Source: Clostridium sp. Marseille-P2415 (lineage in GTDB: Bacteria > Bacillota > Clostridia > Lachnospirales > Lachnospiraceae). Taken from it: a stretch of DNA of 56,724 nucleotides. This document shows positions 8,594 through 15,695 of the stretch, in pieces. The stretch lies in contig NZ_LT732525.1 in the NCBI RefSeq assembly GCF_900155545.1, positions 585,075 to 641,798 on the forward strand. Direction: 5' to 3'. The position numbers and the translations under genes are program-made. The notes beneath the pieces were generated by a model that did not search any database, had not been told where the DNA came from, and worked only from the letters and a program-made list of their open reading frames with translations. The number at the start of each line of letters is the position of its first letter. Positions within the stretch are counted from its first letter, which is position 1.

Positions 8594-9925
8594 CTATGGT
8601 TCCAGTCTCGTTACATCCCTTGGAAACAGGGTGGTCTCTCTTACGTTTGCTTCATCAAGAAGCCGCATGGTAAGACGCTCCAAACCGATTCCCAAACCTC
8701 CGTGAGGCGGCATGCCGTATTGGAATATCATTAAATAGGAAGAAATATCCTCCGGGTTCATGCCGCGGGCTTCCATTTTTTTGATAATTGTATCATAATC
8801 ATGGATTCTCTGGCCACCGGTGGTGATTTCCAGTCCCTTGAACAATAAGTCAAAGCTTAAGGTAAATTTAGGGTCTGCGGGATCATCCATGGCGTAGAAG
8901 GGACGTTTCTTTGAGGGATAATGTGTGACAAATACGAAATCGCTGCCATACTCTTCCTTAAAATAACGGCCGATCAGCACTTCCTCTTCCGGCTCCAGGT
9001 CATAGGGGTTTTTGATCTTACGGCTGTATTTCTCCGCAACCAGTTCCTTCGCTTCTGCAAAGCGGACCGTTGGGATGTTGGATACATCCGGAAGCGTGAT
9101 CTTTAGCATCTTAAGCTCCGCCGCATACTCTTCACAAAGAAGCCCAAAGGTATATTGAAGCACAGCTGTTTCCATTTCCATGATCTCCTCAAAGCTGTCA
9201 ATGTACCCCATTTCAAAATCCATGCTGGTATATTCATTTAAATGTCTTGTAGTATTATGCTTTTCCGCACGGAAGACAGGTGCGACTTCAAAAACCCGGT
9301 CATATACGCCCACCATAGTCTGCTTATAAAACTGCGGGCTCTGCCCCAGTTCTGCCTTCTTATTAAAATAATCCAGTTTAAATACATTGGATCCACCTTC
9401 TGCACCGCGGGCTACGATCTTTGGTGTACGGATTTCCGTAAATTCCTGGGAATGAAGAAAATCCCGGAATCCTCTTACGATCCCTTCCTGGATGCGGAAT
9501 TTTGCCCGCTCCATGGGATTTCTTAACGTAATGGGACGCAGAGCCAGCTTCGTCTCAAGGGAGGTGTTCAGCTTCCATTTGCTGATGGCGATGGGCAGCA
9601 CTTCTGCAGGCTGTGACAGTACCTCGATACCTAAAAGGCGGAGCTCAAATCCGTGAGGAGCTCTCTCCTCTGCCGATACGACTCCGGTAACCCGGATGGC
9701 GGACTCTTCTTTTAAAAGACTTAAATCAAAATCCGTCTTTCCTTCCTCGAATACGCACTGTACCAGACCCGCCCCTTTCCGAAGGATCACAAAGGCGACC
9801 TCGCCCATATCCCGGATGGTGTGGACGCTGCCCTCCATTTTAACGGTCTTTCCTGCATAATCACCGGATCCAAGCTCTTCCATTCCGATTGTTTCTTTCT
9901 GTTTTACACCACTGATAAATTCCAT
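8594..9925 (-). CDS. aspS2: Archaeal-type (non-discriminating) aspartyl-tRNA synthetase
   Basis: A 443-residue class IIb synthetase. An N-terminal OB-fold anticodon domain (about residues 20-110) is followed by a catalytic core with motif 2 ([20 protein letters not shown]) and motif 3 ([14 protein letters not shown]). It is far shorter than bacterial AspRS (about 590 residues) and lacks the GAD insertion, so it belongs to the archaeal-type AspRS2 group. Its position with gatCAB implies it makes Asp-tRNA(Asn) for transamidation to Asn-tRNA(Asn). The start at 9925 has AAGGAG upstream. The frame stays open for 68 more codons, but those codons are the T-box leader itself, including its conserved core. 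Confidence 0.92.
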   Translation of the reverse strand: MEFISGVKQKETIGMEELGSGDYAGKTVKMEGSVHTIRDMGEVAFVILRKGAGLVQCVFEEGKTDFDLSLLKEESAIRVTGVVSAEERAPHGFELRLLGIEVLSQPAEVLPIAISKWKLNTSLETKLALRPITLRNPMERAKFRIQEGIVRGFRDFLHSQEFTEIRTPKIVARGAEGGSNVFKLDYFNKKAELGQSPQFYKQTMVGVYDRVFEVAPVFRAEKHNTTRHLNEYTSMDFEMGYIDSFEEIMEMETAVLQYTFGLLCEEYAAELKMLKITLPDVSNIPTVRFAEAKELVAEKYSRKIKNPYDLEPEEEVLIGRYFKEEYGSDFVFVTHYPSKKRPFYAMDDPADPKFTLSFDLLFKGLEITTGGQRIHDYDTIIKKMEARGMNPEDISSYLMIFQYGMPPHGGLGIGLERLTMRLLDEANVRETTLFPRDVTRLEP

Positions 9926-10403
9926 ATCTGCATTCTCCTTACCTAAATGTAAATGCTTTGATTCCGGTAAAGGGATTTTCTGACAACAAAACATCCCGCC
10001 CCGGAATACAGTTACATATTCCGGGACGGGATTTATATGGCTATAAGTTCCCGCGGTACCACCCGCATTGAGACAGCTGCCTCTTCTTCCATCCGCAGAT
10101 ATGACAGACGGATAAGCAAATGCCCCCACTCAAACATTTAACGCATGTGTACGGATAAGTCTACTCATGTCACCGTAATCCTTCAAAGAATTTCCGGCCG
10201 CTTCGGCTTACCGGCTCCGGAGTGTTCCCTTGGCAAAGTCCCACATGACGGCGCTCTCAGTCGGTGACGCCCTCTTCCTGTTGAGGTCCATAAGCCAGAG
10301 TCTCCTTCTCTGCCTTTTTCAGTATATCTTCTGAACTCCTGTAGTTCATGATTCCCCGTTCAGGCCTGTTTTATGACAGTTCATCACTTCACTACAATGA
10401 ATT
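9926..10403 (-). promoter_or_regulatory. T-box riboswitch leader of aspS2-gatCAB, likely Asn/Glu dual specifier
   Basis: The T-box core AATGCGGGTGGTACCGCGG is at 10047-10069 on the minus strand, followed by a terminator. Upstream, Stem I can be drawn as GGAG (10242-10245 region of the 5' side, near 10302) pairing with CTCC (10219-10222), with TGGC/GCCA above. The 3' side of the enclosed loop reads AGGGAACA (10223-10230). The overlapping triplets there are GAA (Glu) and AAC (Asn), followed by A and then the base stem, as expected for a specifier loop. Uncharged tRNA would favour the antiterminator. The roughly 480-nt leader is longer than most T-boxes. The core is certain; the specifier is inferred by hand folding. 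Confidence 0.85.
9987..10030 (-). terminator. T-box terminator of the aspS2 leader
   Basis: CCCG/CCCGGAATA pairs with TATTCCGGG/CGGG around an 8-base loop, followed by a T-rich stretch (ATGTTTTGTT). It competes with the T-box antiterminator. Confidence 0.85.
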
Positions 10404-10409
10404 GCACTT

Positions 10410-10438
10410 ATAATATCACAATCTTTTTTTTCGTGCAA
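10410..10438 (-). promoter_or_regulatory. Promoter of the aspS2-gatCAB operon
   Basis: TTGCAC (10433-10438), 17-bp spacer, TATTAT (10410-10415), just upstream of the T-box leader. Confidence 0.75.
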
Positions 10439-10499
10439 TATTTATTTTTCACAAATTCTCTCCCCTTCCGGAAAAAGATCTTTTAAAAAGCTCACAATG

Positions 10500-10528
10500 T
10501 TGACTTTTCCTGTCGAAAAGGTTACAAT
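10500..10528 (+). promoter_or_regulatory. Promoter of the Rae1/YacP gene
   Basis: TTGACT (10500-10505), 17-bp spacer, TACAAT (10523-10528), about 30 bp before the start codon. Confidence 0.75.
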
Positions 10529-10558
10529 TAGGACCACGCTTACTAAGGGGTGACAAGA

Positions 10559-11080
10559 ATGAGTTCCGATTATCTTCTGGTAGATGGTTACAACATCATA
10601 TTCGCCTGGCCCGAGCTTAAGGAACTGGCCGGGACCAACATGGATTCAGCCAGAACCAGGCTTCAGGATGTGCTCTGCAATTACCAGGGTTATAAAAAAT
10701 GCAATGTAATCCTTGTCTTTGACGGCTACAAAGTCAAGGGAAATCCCGGCACTGTGATGGAATACCACAACATCCATGTAATTTTTACCAAGGAAGCCGA
10801 AACCGCAGACCAGTATATCGAAAAGGTCTCCCAGCAGATCGGCAGGCAGTATCAGGTGCGGGTGGCCACCTCGGACAAACTGGAGCAGATAATCATCCTG
10901 GGAAAAGGCTGCACACGCCTTTCCGCCAGAGATTTAAAGAAAGAGATCGAGGAGACAAATTCCGAGATAAAAAAAGAACACCTGGAACGAATTCCCTCAA
11001 AGAAAAACCGCCTCTTCGACAATGTGGATCCGGAGCTGTTCGAATATCTGGAGAAAATCAGGCTGAATAAAAAAGATTAA
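10559..11080 (+). CDS. NYN-domain ribosome-associated RNase (Rae1/YacP family)
   Basis: A 173-residue single-domain NYN/PIN-like protein. The N-terminus YLLVDGYNIIFAWPEL carries the first catalytic Asp. VILVFDGYKVKG and ADQYIEKV give the remaining acidic residues, and VRVATSDKLEQ is the third conserved block. The family (B. subtilis YacP/Rae1) cleaves mRNA in the ribosomal A site. The start at 10559 was chosen because AAGGGG precedes it by 8 bases; a GTG three codons earlier falls inside that site. It is transcribed alone, divergent from the aspS2 operon, not in the rlmB/cysS context common in Firmicutes. Confidence 0.85.
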   Translation: MSSDYLLVDGYNIIFAWPELKELAGTNMDSARTRLQDVLCNYQGYKKCNVILVFDGYKVKGNPGTVMEYHNIHVIFTKEAETADQYIEKVSQQIGRQYQVRVATSDKLEQIIILGKGCTRLSARDLKKEIEETNSEIKKEHLERIPSKKNRLFDNVDPELFEYLEKIRLNKKD

Positions 11081-11112
11081 TGGGTGGTTATATTTTCCCC
11101 GGTAGGTTGTGA

Positions 11113-11297
11113 GGAAAATGGAACGCTGCCCATAAGTTTTTGGATGAAAATGAGGAAAGGCCCCTCGGATGCGGCTCATGGTTTCGGACGGGATAGGTGT
11201 TCTCTCCCTAACGCCTATCGACGTCCTGCAAAAATCGCCGCATCCGAGGGGCCTTTCCTCATTTTCCAGCCAGAATTTCAGCAGCGCTCCATTTTCC
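11113..11297. repeat. Large inverted repeat 1 (about 185 bp hairpin)
   Basis: The inner arms 11146-11174 and 11238-11266 are perfectly complementary over 29 bp. The outer arms 11113-11129 and 11281-11297 match over 16 of 17. The loop contains its own hairpin (GGACG/CGTCC with ATAGG/CCTAT and GTT/AAC). No long T-run follows, so it does not look like a simple terminator. Identity unknown; it could be a mobile-element-like palindrome or a structured RNA. Confidence 0.8.
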
Positions 11298-11390
11298 GCC
11301 TAAGGTATTGGCGAAAGCAAAAAAATTTCTTTCTGTTTTATATTTTTTACCCCAAACTGTCAGTTATTTCTGCAGCGGGGCCAGTACACA

Positions 11391-11692
11391 GTGGACTTTT
11401 TAGAAAACCTTGCCGGGAAAAAAGACAGAGGCGGGAGGGGCAGCGGGTTGATTTGCAGGCTGGTTAGAGTTACTTAGGCCGGAAGGGTGCAAAAAACGTG
11501 GGTGAGGAATTGGCTTCCAAGCCAATTTCTCAAGGAAACCCGGAGCGCGAATTTCTTTCAGAAATTCGGGCGTAGTTTTCCGGTCCCATGTTTTTTGTAC
11601 CCTTCCGGCCTTAGTAACTCTCCTGCCGAAACCACAACCGCTGCCCCTCCCGCCTCTGTCTTTTTTCCCCCAATACCTTCCCAAAAGTCCAC
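11391..11692. repeat. Large inverted repeat 2 (about 300 bp, with inner palindromes)
   Basis: The segments 11415-11446 and 11638-11669 are exact reverse complements over 32 bp. Segments near 11469-11502 and 11589-11622 match over about 31 of 34, and GTGGACTTTT ends match as well. The centre holds two more palindromes (AATTGGCTT/AAGCCAATT and CGAATTTCT/AGAAATTCG). Because of the repeat, open frames on both strands encode similar junk peptides. It sits just upstream of the mntP promoter. Not a recognised family. Confidence 0.8.
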
Positions 11693-11722
11693 GTAACTCC
11701 TTCAACAAAATGAGAAATATTC

Positions 11723-11751
11723 TTGACATCCCCCTCTCCATACAGTAGAAT
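11723..11751 (+). promoter_or_regulatory. Promoter of mntP
   Basis: TTGACA (11723-11728), 17-bp spacer, TAGAAT (11746-11751), directly upstream of the riboswitch. Confidence 0.8.
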
Positions 11752-11758
11752 AAGCAGA

Positions 11759-11878
11759 AGATGAGGGAGTAGTCAGCACATCCATGGGTCAAACGGAGTG
11801 CCTGCAAAGTCAACATACTGGCAGAGGAATCTGTCTGGCTTTGCTAATTTGCTTTCTGCAAAAAGATGAGACTTATCT
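11759..11878 (+). promoter_or_regulatory. yybP-ykoY (manganese) riboswitch
   Basis: The segment opens with GGGAGTAG and has a second arm of form GCAAAGTCA...GAGGAATC...GGCTTTGC, closely like the B. subtilis ykoY element. P1 forms between AGATGAG (11759-11765) and CTTATCT (11872-11878). The latter is also the 5' arm of the terminator, so ligand-bound P1 would block termination: an ON switch for Mn2+. The downstream mntP gene fits. Confidence 0.82.
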
Positions 11879-11916
11879 GTGTGTTTTTCCTGCACACAGA
11901 TAAGTCTTTTTGTTTG
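11869..11916 (+). terminator. Riboswitch-controlled terminator before mntP
   Basis: AGACTTATCTGTGTG (11869-11883) pairs with CACACAGATAAGTCT (11893-11907), followed by TTTTTGTTTG. Its left arm overlaps riboswitch P1. Confidence 0.88.
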
Positions 11917-11984
11917 TATCGAAAATTCTATCTCCTTTTTCGACTGCATATACTTATTAAGCTTATACACAGGAGGAATATCAC

Positions 11985-12548
11985 ATGTCATTAGTCGAAT
12001 TGTTCATCATTGCAGTAGGCTTATCCATGGATGCCTTTGCTGTCTCCATCTGCAAGGGCTTAAGCATGCCAAAGATGAACTGGAACAATGGGGTCGTTAC
12101 AGGTCTGTACTTCGGTGGCTTTCAGTCAGGAATGCCTCTGATCGGATACCTTTTGGGGTCACAATTCAAGGAGACTATCACTTCTTTCGATCACTGGATC
12201 GCTTTTATTTTGCTGGGGATCATCGGCTTCAATATGATCAAGGAATCCTTCAGCAAAGAGGTGGAAGAATGTACGGACTGCACCATGGATCCGAAAAACA
12301 TGATCATGATGGCGGTAGCAACCAGCATTGACGCCCTGGCAGTAGGAGTTACCTTTGCATTCTTACAGGTTCAGATCATACCTGCGGTATCCTTTATCGG
12401 AGCCACCACCTTTACCCTGTCTGTTCTGGGTGTAAAGGTGGGAAATGTGTTTGGTGCACGCTATAAATCAAAGGCTGAGTTCACAGGAGGCCTGATCCTG
12501 ATTTTCATGGGTATAAAAATCCTGCTTCAGCACATGTTAGGAATTTGA
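11985..12548 (+). CDS. mntP: Manganese efflux pump MntP
   Basis: A 187-residue inner-membrane protein of the MntP (DUF204) family with six predicted membrane helices and an internal repeat. The two conserved Asp motifs are visible, [12 protein letters not shown] near the N-terminus and [12 protein letters not shown] in the second half; these are the metal-translocating residues. It exports excess Mn2+. AGGAGG lies upstream of the ATG. The leader carries a manganese riboswitch, so expression should rise when cytoplasmic Mn2+ is high. The central charged loop ([12 protein letters not shown]) contains two cysteines. Confidence 0.95.
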   Translation: MSLVELFIIAVGLSMDAFAVSICKGLSMPKMNWNNGVVTGLYFGGFQSGMPLIGYLLGSQFKETITSFDHWIAFILLGIIGFNMIKESFSKEVEECTDCTMDPKNMIMMAVATSIDALAVGVTFAFLQVQIIPAVSFIGATTFTLSVLGVKVGNVFGARYKSKAEFTGGLILIFMGIKILLQHMLGI

Positions 12549-12586
12549 CTTTTTCCACTTCCCGGTGCTGTCCGGCAGGACAATCC

Positions 12587-13705
12587 TCAAAATGAGATTG
12601 TGCCGGAAACCGTCACATCGGCAGCCGCGATCTCTCCGCCTGCCGCACCGGCACTCTCCACAGCTCCTTCCGTCGAAATGCCCGCTGACAGCATGTCTGT
12701 CCCGGATATCCGGCTTCCTTCATACTCCTCTTTTAACTTCCGGTAGTGCCTGTATCCTCTGATGTATGCCTCGACCGCACTTCCTTCCATTACAAGAGAA
12801 TGATCGGAACCGGTCTTTCCGGCCCGTATTCTCTTCATTTCCTGTCTTGCCTGCTCCGCCTTTTTTTCCTCTTGTTCTTTTTCCGCTCTTTTTTTCTTAA
12901 GAGCGGCCAGCTGCTCTTTGTTCAAGCGGCTGATTTTCCTATTTCCTCTTGCCAGAAGCTTCTTAAGTGAACGCAGCGCACGGCTTGCTTTTACTTTCTC
13001 CTCATCATCGCCATAAACAGCTGTCATTTGAAGATTTCCTATGCTTCTTTGAACATCTGCCATTACGGTCTGAACCTGCCCCTTTGTACGGGCGCCTGCC
13101 AACCTGGAATAATGTCTGGATACGGAAACGGCCGCTGTCTTCGATAACTGATTGGTGAGGATATTATTTTTATCTGCGGAGGTATCCGAAAATCCGGAAA
13201 AGCCCGCCAGTCTCCCCTCACCCGTTTCCGGCCTATTGCCAGCCGTCCAAAAGGCCGCACCTGACTGTCCCACATATGCGCCTGAAGCCATGCTGCTTCC
13301 TTCCTGGCAGGCAAGCTGTTTTGCAATGCCGGTAAGCACTGAGCTGCATTTGCCAAATTCCTCAGTACTGCTTCCCATACGCTCTAAAAACTTCTGGGAA
13401 ATGACAAGATGGGTGCCCCTTCCCAAGCCGGCGGCCAGCCCCGGAAGTTCTCCTACACTCTCTTTCTCATCTATAACGATGTCGATGGAAGGATATTGCT
13501 CCTTTAAACAGTCGAGCGCCTTTTTAACGATATCTTTTAAGTCCATACCGGACCATTCTTCCGAGAATTCAACCCGGTCTTTCACAATCCGGCCGGATGA
13601 AAGCTCATTTAAATTCACCGCAGTTCCTTCCTCTTTCGTTCCTGCAGCCTGTACCTTTTCCCACCGGGTCTTGGGATTTCCGTTAACAGCCGAAACCTGA
13701 CTCAC
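12587..13705 (-). CDS. Uncharacterised coiled-coil protein
   Basis: A 372-residue protein I do not recognise. The GTG at 13705 is preferred because AGGAGG lies seven bases upstream; an ATG at 13741 has no such site. No signal peptide or membrane segment is evident. The middle (residues about 170-240) holds KNNILTNQLSKTAA and a helical stretch. Residues about 250-305 are strongly basic and acidic (KKKRAEKEQEEKKAEQARQ), a coiled coil or charged helix. The tail is Ala/Gly/Ser rich. The region IDIVIDEKE followed by GTHLVISQKFLERM might be a small alpha/beta fold. Neighbours (convergent mntP, upstream deacetylase) give no clear role. A relation to Lachnospiraceae-specific families such as DUF6033 is a guess I could not test. 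Confidence 0.7.
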   Translation of the reverse strand: MSQVSAVNGNPKTRWEKVQAAGTKEEGTAVNLNELSSGRIVKDRVEFSEEWSGMDLKDIVKKALDCLKEQYPSIDIVIDEKESVGELPGLAAGLGRGTHLVISQKFLERMGSSTEEFGKCSSVLTGIAKQLACQEGSSMASGAYVGQSGAAFWTAGNRPETGEGRLAGFSGFSDTSADKNNILTNQLSKTAAVSVSRHYSRLAGARTKGQVQTVMADVQRSIGNLQMTAVYGDDEEKVKASRALRSLKKLLARGNRKISRLNKEQLAALKKKRAEKEQEEKKAEQARQEMKRIRAGKTGSDHSLVMEGSAVEAYIRGYRHYRKLKEEYEGSRISGTDMLSAGISTEGAVESAGAAGGEIAAADVTVSGTISF

Positions 13706-13793
13706 ATCGTTTCCTCCTCTCTGGATGCCTTTATATCTCATTTCGGCAAAAATCCCAAAATATAAAGTCCGGCAGAGGATAAGAAAACTCTAT

Positions 13794-14603
13794 TTATAAC
13801 TTTATCCGGCATCCACCCGGTATTTCCACCTTTTTCCCGTCAATGCTGATCCACACGCCGGCCGCTGACGGATTGTAAACCAGATCTCCGTCAATGGTAA
13901 ATTTTAAGCCGGCGGCTGCCTTCATATAATCTACGATCTCGATGTTGGTCGCATACCAGATATCCTCTCTTCCGCCCAGCATGCGGCAGAATTCCTCCAT
14001 TACCTCCCAGTTGTCATCTCTGGGAAATTCAAAGCTGTGTCCCCATACATACATCATATAGAGATACTGGGTTTTAAAAAGCTCAGCAAAACGCTTTCCG
14101 TTTTCCAGAAGGTTATGGTTATGATGACAGGTGGACTTCCATTTTAAGAAATCGTCTGGCATGGCAAAATCGTCGGTGTTCCCAACCACCCTGCAATATT
14201 CTATGCCCAGGCAAGGGAGCATATCCACAATTTCCTGCGTATAGGAGCCATTGGGATAGGACATTCCCCGCACCGGATAACCAACCGCCCGCTCCAGGGC
14301 CCTCCGGTCCTCTAAAACCTGCAGGGCCACCTGGGGAAGCGGGCACCGCGCAATGGTCGGGTGGAGTACCGTATGGCAGGAAACCTCATGTCCCTCATAC
14401 ACCGCCTTCCACTCATCCGGTTTTAACCGCATTTCATCATCCGTAAGTCCGGAATTCACATGAAAGGTGGCTTTGATGCCATTTCGGTTGAAAATATCAA
14501 CCAGCCTCCGGTCCTCGGCCCGTCCGTCATCGTAGCTCATGGTGAGGACCTTGTGCCTGCCTCCCGGAAAGCAAATATAAATATTTTTAATGTTTTCCAT
14601 CAT
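13794..14603 (-). CDS. Polysaccharide deacetylase (NodB homology domain)
   Basis: A 269-residue NodB-fold carbohydrate esterase without a signal peptide. The metal-binding motif 1 is VLTMSYDDGRAED (Asp-Asp) and motif 2 is SCHTVLHPTI (HxxxH type). Later conserved parts are GMSYPNGSY and the terminal WGHSFEF. A short beta-rich tail (about residues 225-269) follows. Its ATG overlaps the stop of the GH105 gene by four bases, so it is the last gene of the rhamnogalacturonan operon. An intracellular deacetylase acting on imported acetylated pectin oligosaccharides is a reasonable inference; the true substrate is unknown. Confidence 0.85.
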   Translation of the reverse strand: MMENIKNIYICFPGGRHKVLTMSYDDGRAEDRRLVDIFNRNGIKATFHVNSGLTDDEMRLKPDEWKAVYEGHEVSCHTVLHPTIARCPLPQVALQVLEDRRALERAVGYPVRGMSYPNGSYTQEIVDMLPCLGIEYCRVVGNTDDFAMPDDFLKWKSTCHHNHNLLENGKRFAELFKTQYLYMMYVWGHSFEFPRDDNWEVMEEFCRMLGGREDIWYATNIEIVDYMKAAAGLKFTIDGDLVYNPSAAGVWISIDGKKVEIPGGCRIKL

Positions 14604-15649
14604 AACGCCCCGTCTCCTGCTCTTGTATCATAATCTAAAACCGCGGCAAAGAATGCCAGAGCCATGCCCTGTCCCCAGCCCTGGATCCATTTTTTTGAAA
14701 TATTCCGGTAGCCCTCCCGGTCCTTCATCACTGCGGTTCCGCCGGAAACATCGGTCACTCTTCCGTCAGGAGCCACATGAGACAGCACGCCGTCAATGGA
14801 TTTCTCAATGTATTTGATGTGAAGCGGGTTTCCCTTTAATGTCATGGCTGCCGCGATTCCGGCGGAAGCGGAAACCTCCTCATAGGATTCCTCATCATTT
14901 AAAATGGTCCTCCAGAGACCATGCTCTGTCTGCAAAAGCTTTAATGCGGACAGCTGCTCGTTTAAGCTTCCCACGATCTCCAGATACTGGGGATAGAGAT
15001 AGCATTCCGGTAATATAAGGCCAACCTTGCTCATGGTATAAGCTGCCCAGCAGTTGGCTCTTCCCCAGTAAAAGCCTGACATATGGTCCCCGGTGATGTG
15101 ATTGTATCCGTGATACCACAGGCCGGTATCTTCATCCTGCAAGTACTGAATATGCCAGTAATACTGATTTAAGGCATCGCCGATCAGCTCATCGTCCTTT
15201 GTCATGACGCCCACCCTCAGCAGAAAGAATGCCGCCATAAACAAGGTGTCTGCCCAGCACTGCTCCGGAAAATCATTGGCGGCTGAAACCGTATGCTGAA
15301 GCACACGGTCGCCAAAACGCAGGGCATCCTTTCTTAAATATTCCACCTTGGACCGGATTACATCCATATACTTATCTTCTCCGGTCGCCTCATACAGGGT
15401 AATGAGGCAATGACCCATGGCGCAGGTGTTTACCGTCCACACCGGAAGCCCCAGTTCCATGAGCTCATCCACACGTTCTTTTAAGAAATCCAGATATCCT
15501 TCCTTTTTCGTTACCTCATAGGCCTCCGCAAGGCCATAATAAGCCACTCCACAGGGCCAGTCCCAGGACATGTCCATACGTTTCGTCCGCTCCAGAATGC
15601 GGTCCATGGCCTCTGATAGCCCGGCTCTGTCATACTGAATTTTACCCAT
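14600..15649 (-). CDS. GH105 unsaturated rhamnogalacturonyl hydrolase (YteR-like)
   Basis: A 349-residue (alpha/alpha)6-barrel enzyme, no signal peptide. It removes the unsaturated galacturonyl residue left at the non-reducing end by rhamnogalacturonan lyases. Family features are DMSWDWPCGVAYYGLAEAY near the start, the WADTLFMAAFFLLR segment with the catalytic Asp, FYWGRANCWAAYTMS and the late WIQGWGQGMAL. Length matches YteR/YesR. It follows the PL11-CE12 fusion by 46 bp and overlaps the deacetylase start, fitting stepwise cytoplasmic degradation. Confidence 0.9.
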   Translation of the reverse strand: MGKIQYDRAGLSEAMDRILERTKRMDMSWDWPCGVAYYGLAEAYEVTKKEGYLDFLKERVDELMELGLPVWTVNTCAMGHCLITLYEATGEDKYMDVIRSKVEYLRKDALRFGDRVLQHTVSAANDFPEQCWADTLFMAAFFLLRVGVMTKDDELIGDALNQYYWHIQYLQDEDTGLWYHGYNHITGDHMSGFYWGRANCWAAYTMSKVGLILPECYLYPQYLEIVGSLNEQLSALKLLQTEHGLWRTILNDEESYEEVSASAGIAAAMTLKGNPLHIKYIEKSIDGVLSHVAPDGRVTDVSGGTAVMKDREGYRNISKKWIQGWGQGMALAFFAAVLDYDTRAGDGAL

Positions 15650-15695
15650 AACACAATCCTTCGCCTTTCTCCGGCTCCTGCCGGTCCATTTGTTA

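Noticed and set aside
9926-10129. 68-codon N-terminal extension of the AspRS frame
   Set aside because: The added residues (for example NAGGTAGTYS) are the translation of the conserved T-box core and terminator; the ATG at 9925 has a proper ribosome site and gives the normal family length.
11113-11692. Integron attC sites or a retron msr/msd region
   Set aside because: No integrase, reverse transcriptase or gene cassette is nearby, and the arms are much longer and more perfect than attC sites.
11400-11816. Overlapping frames on both strands with similar peptides (PSGLSNS, APPASVFFP)
   Set aside because: The similarity comes from the large inverted repeat; there are no ribosome sites and no recognisable domains.
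13705-13790. Flagellar sigma-28-type promoter (GCCGAAAT) before the coiled-coil gene
   Set aside because: No TAAA -35 at the correct distance; too weak to report.
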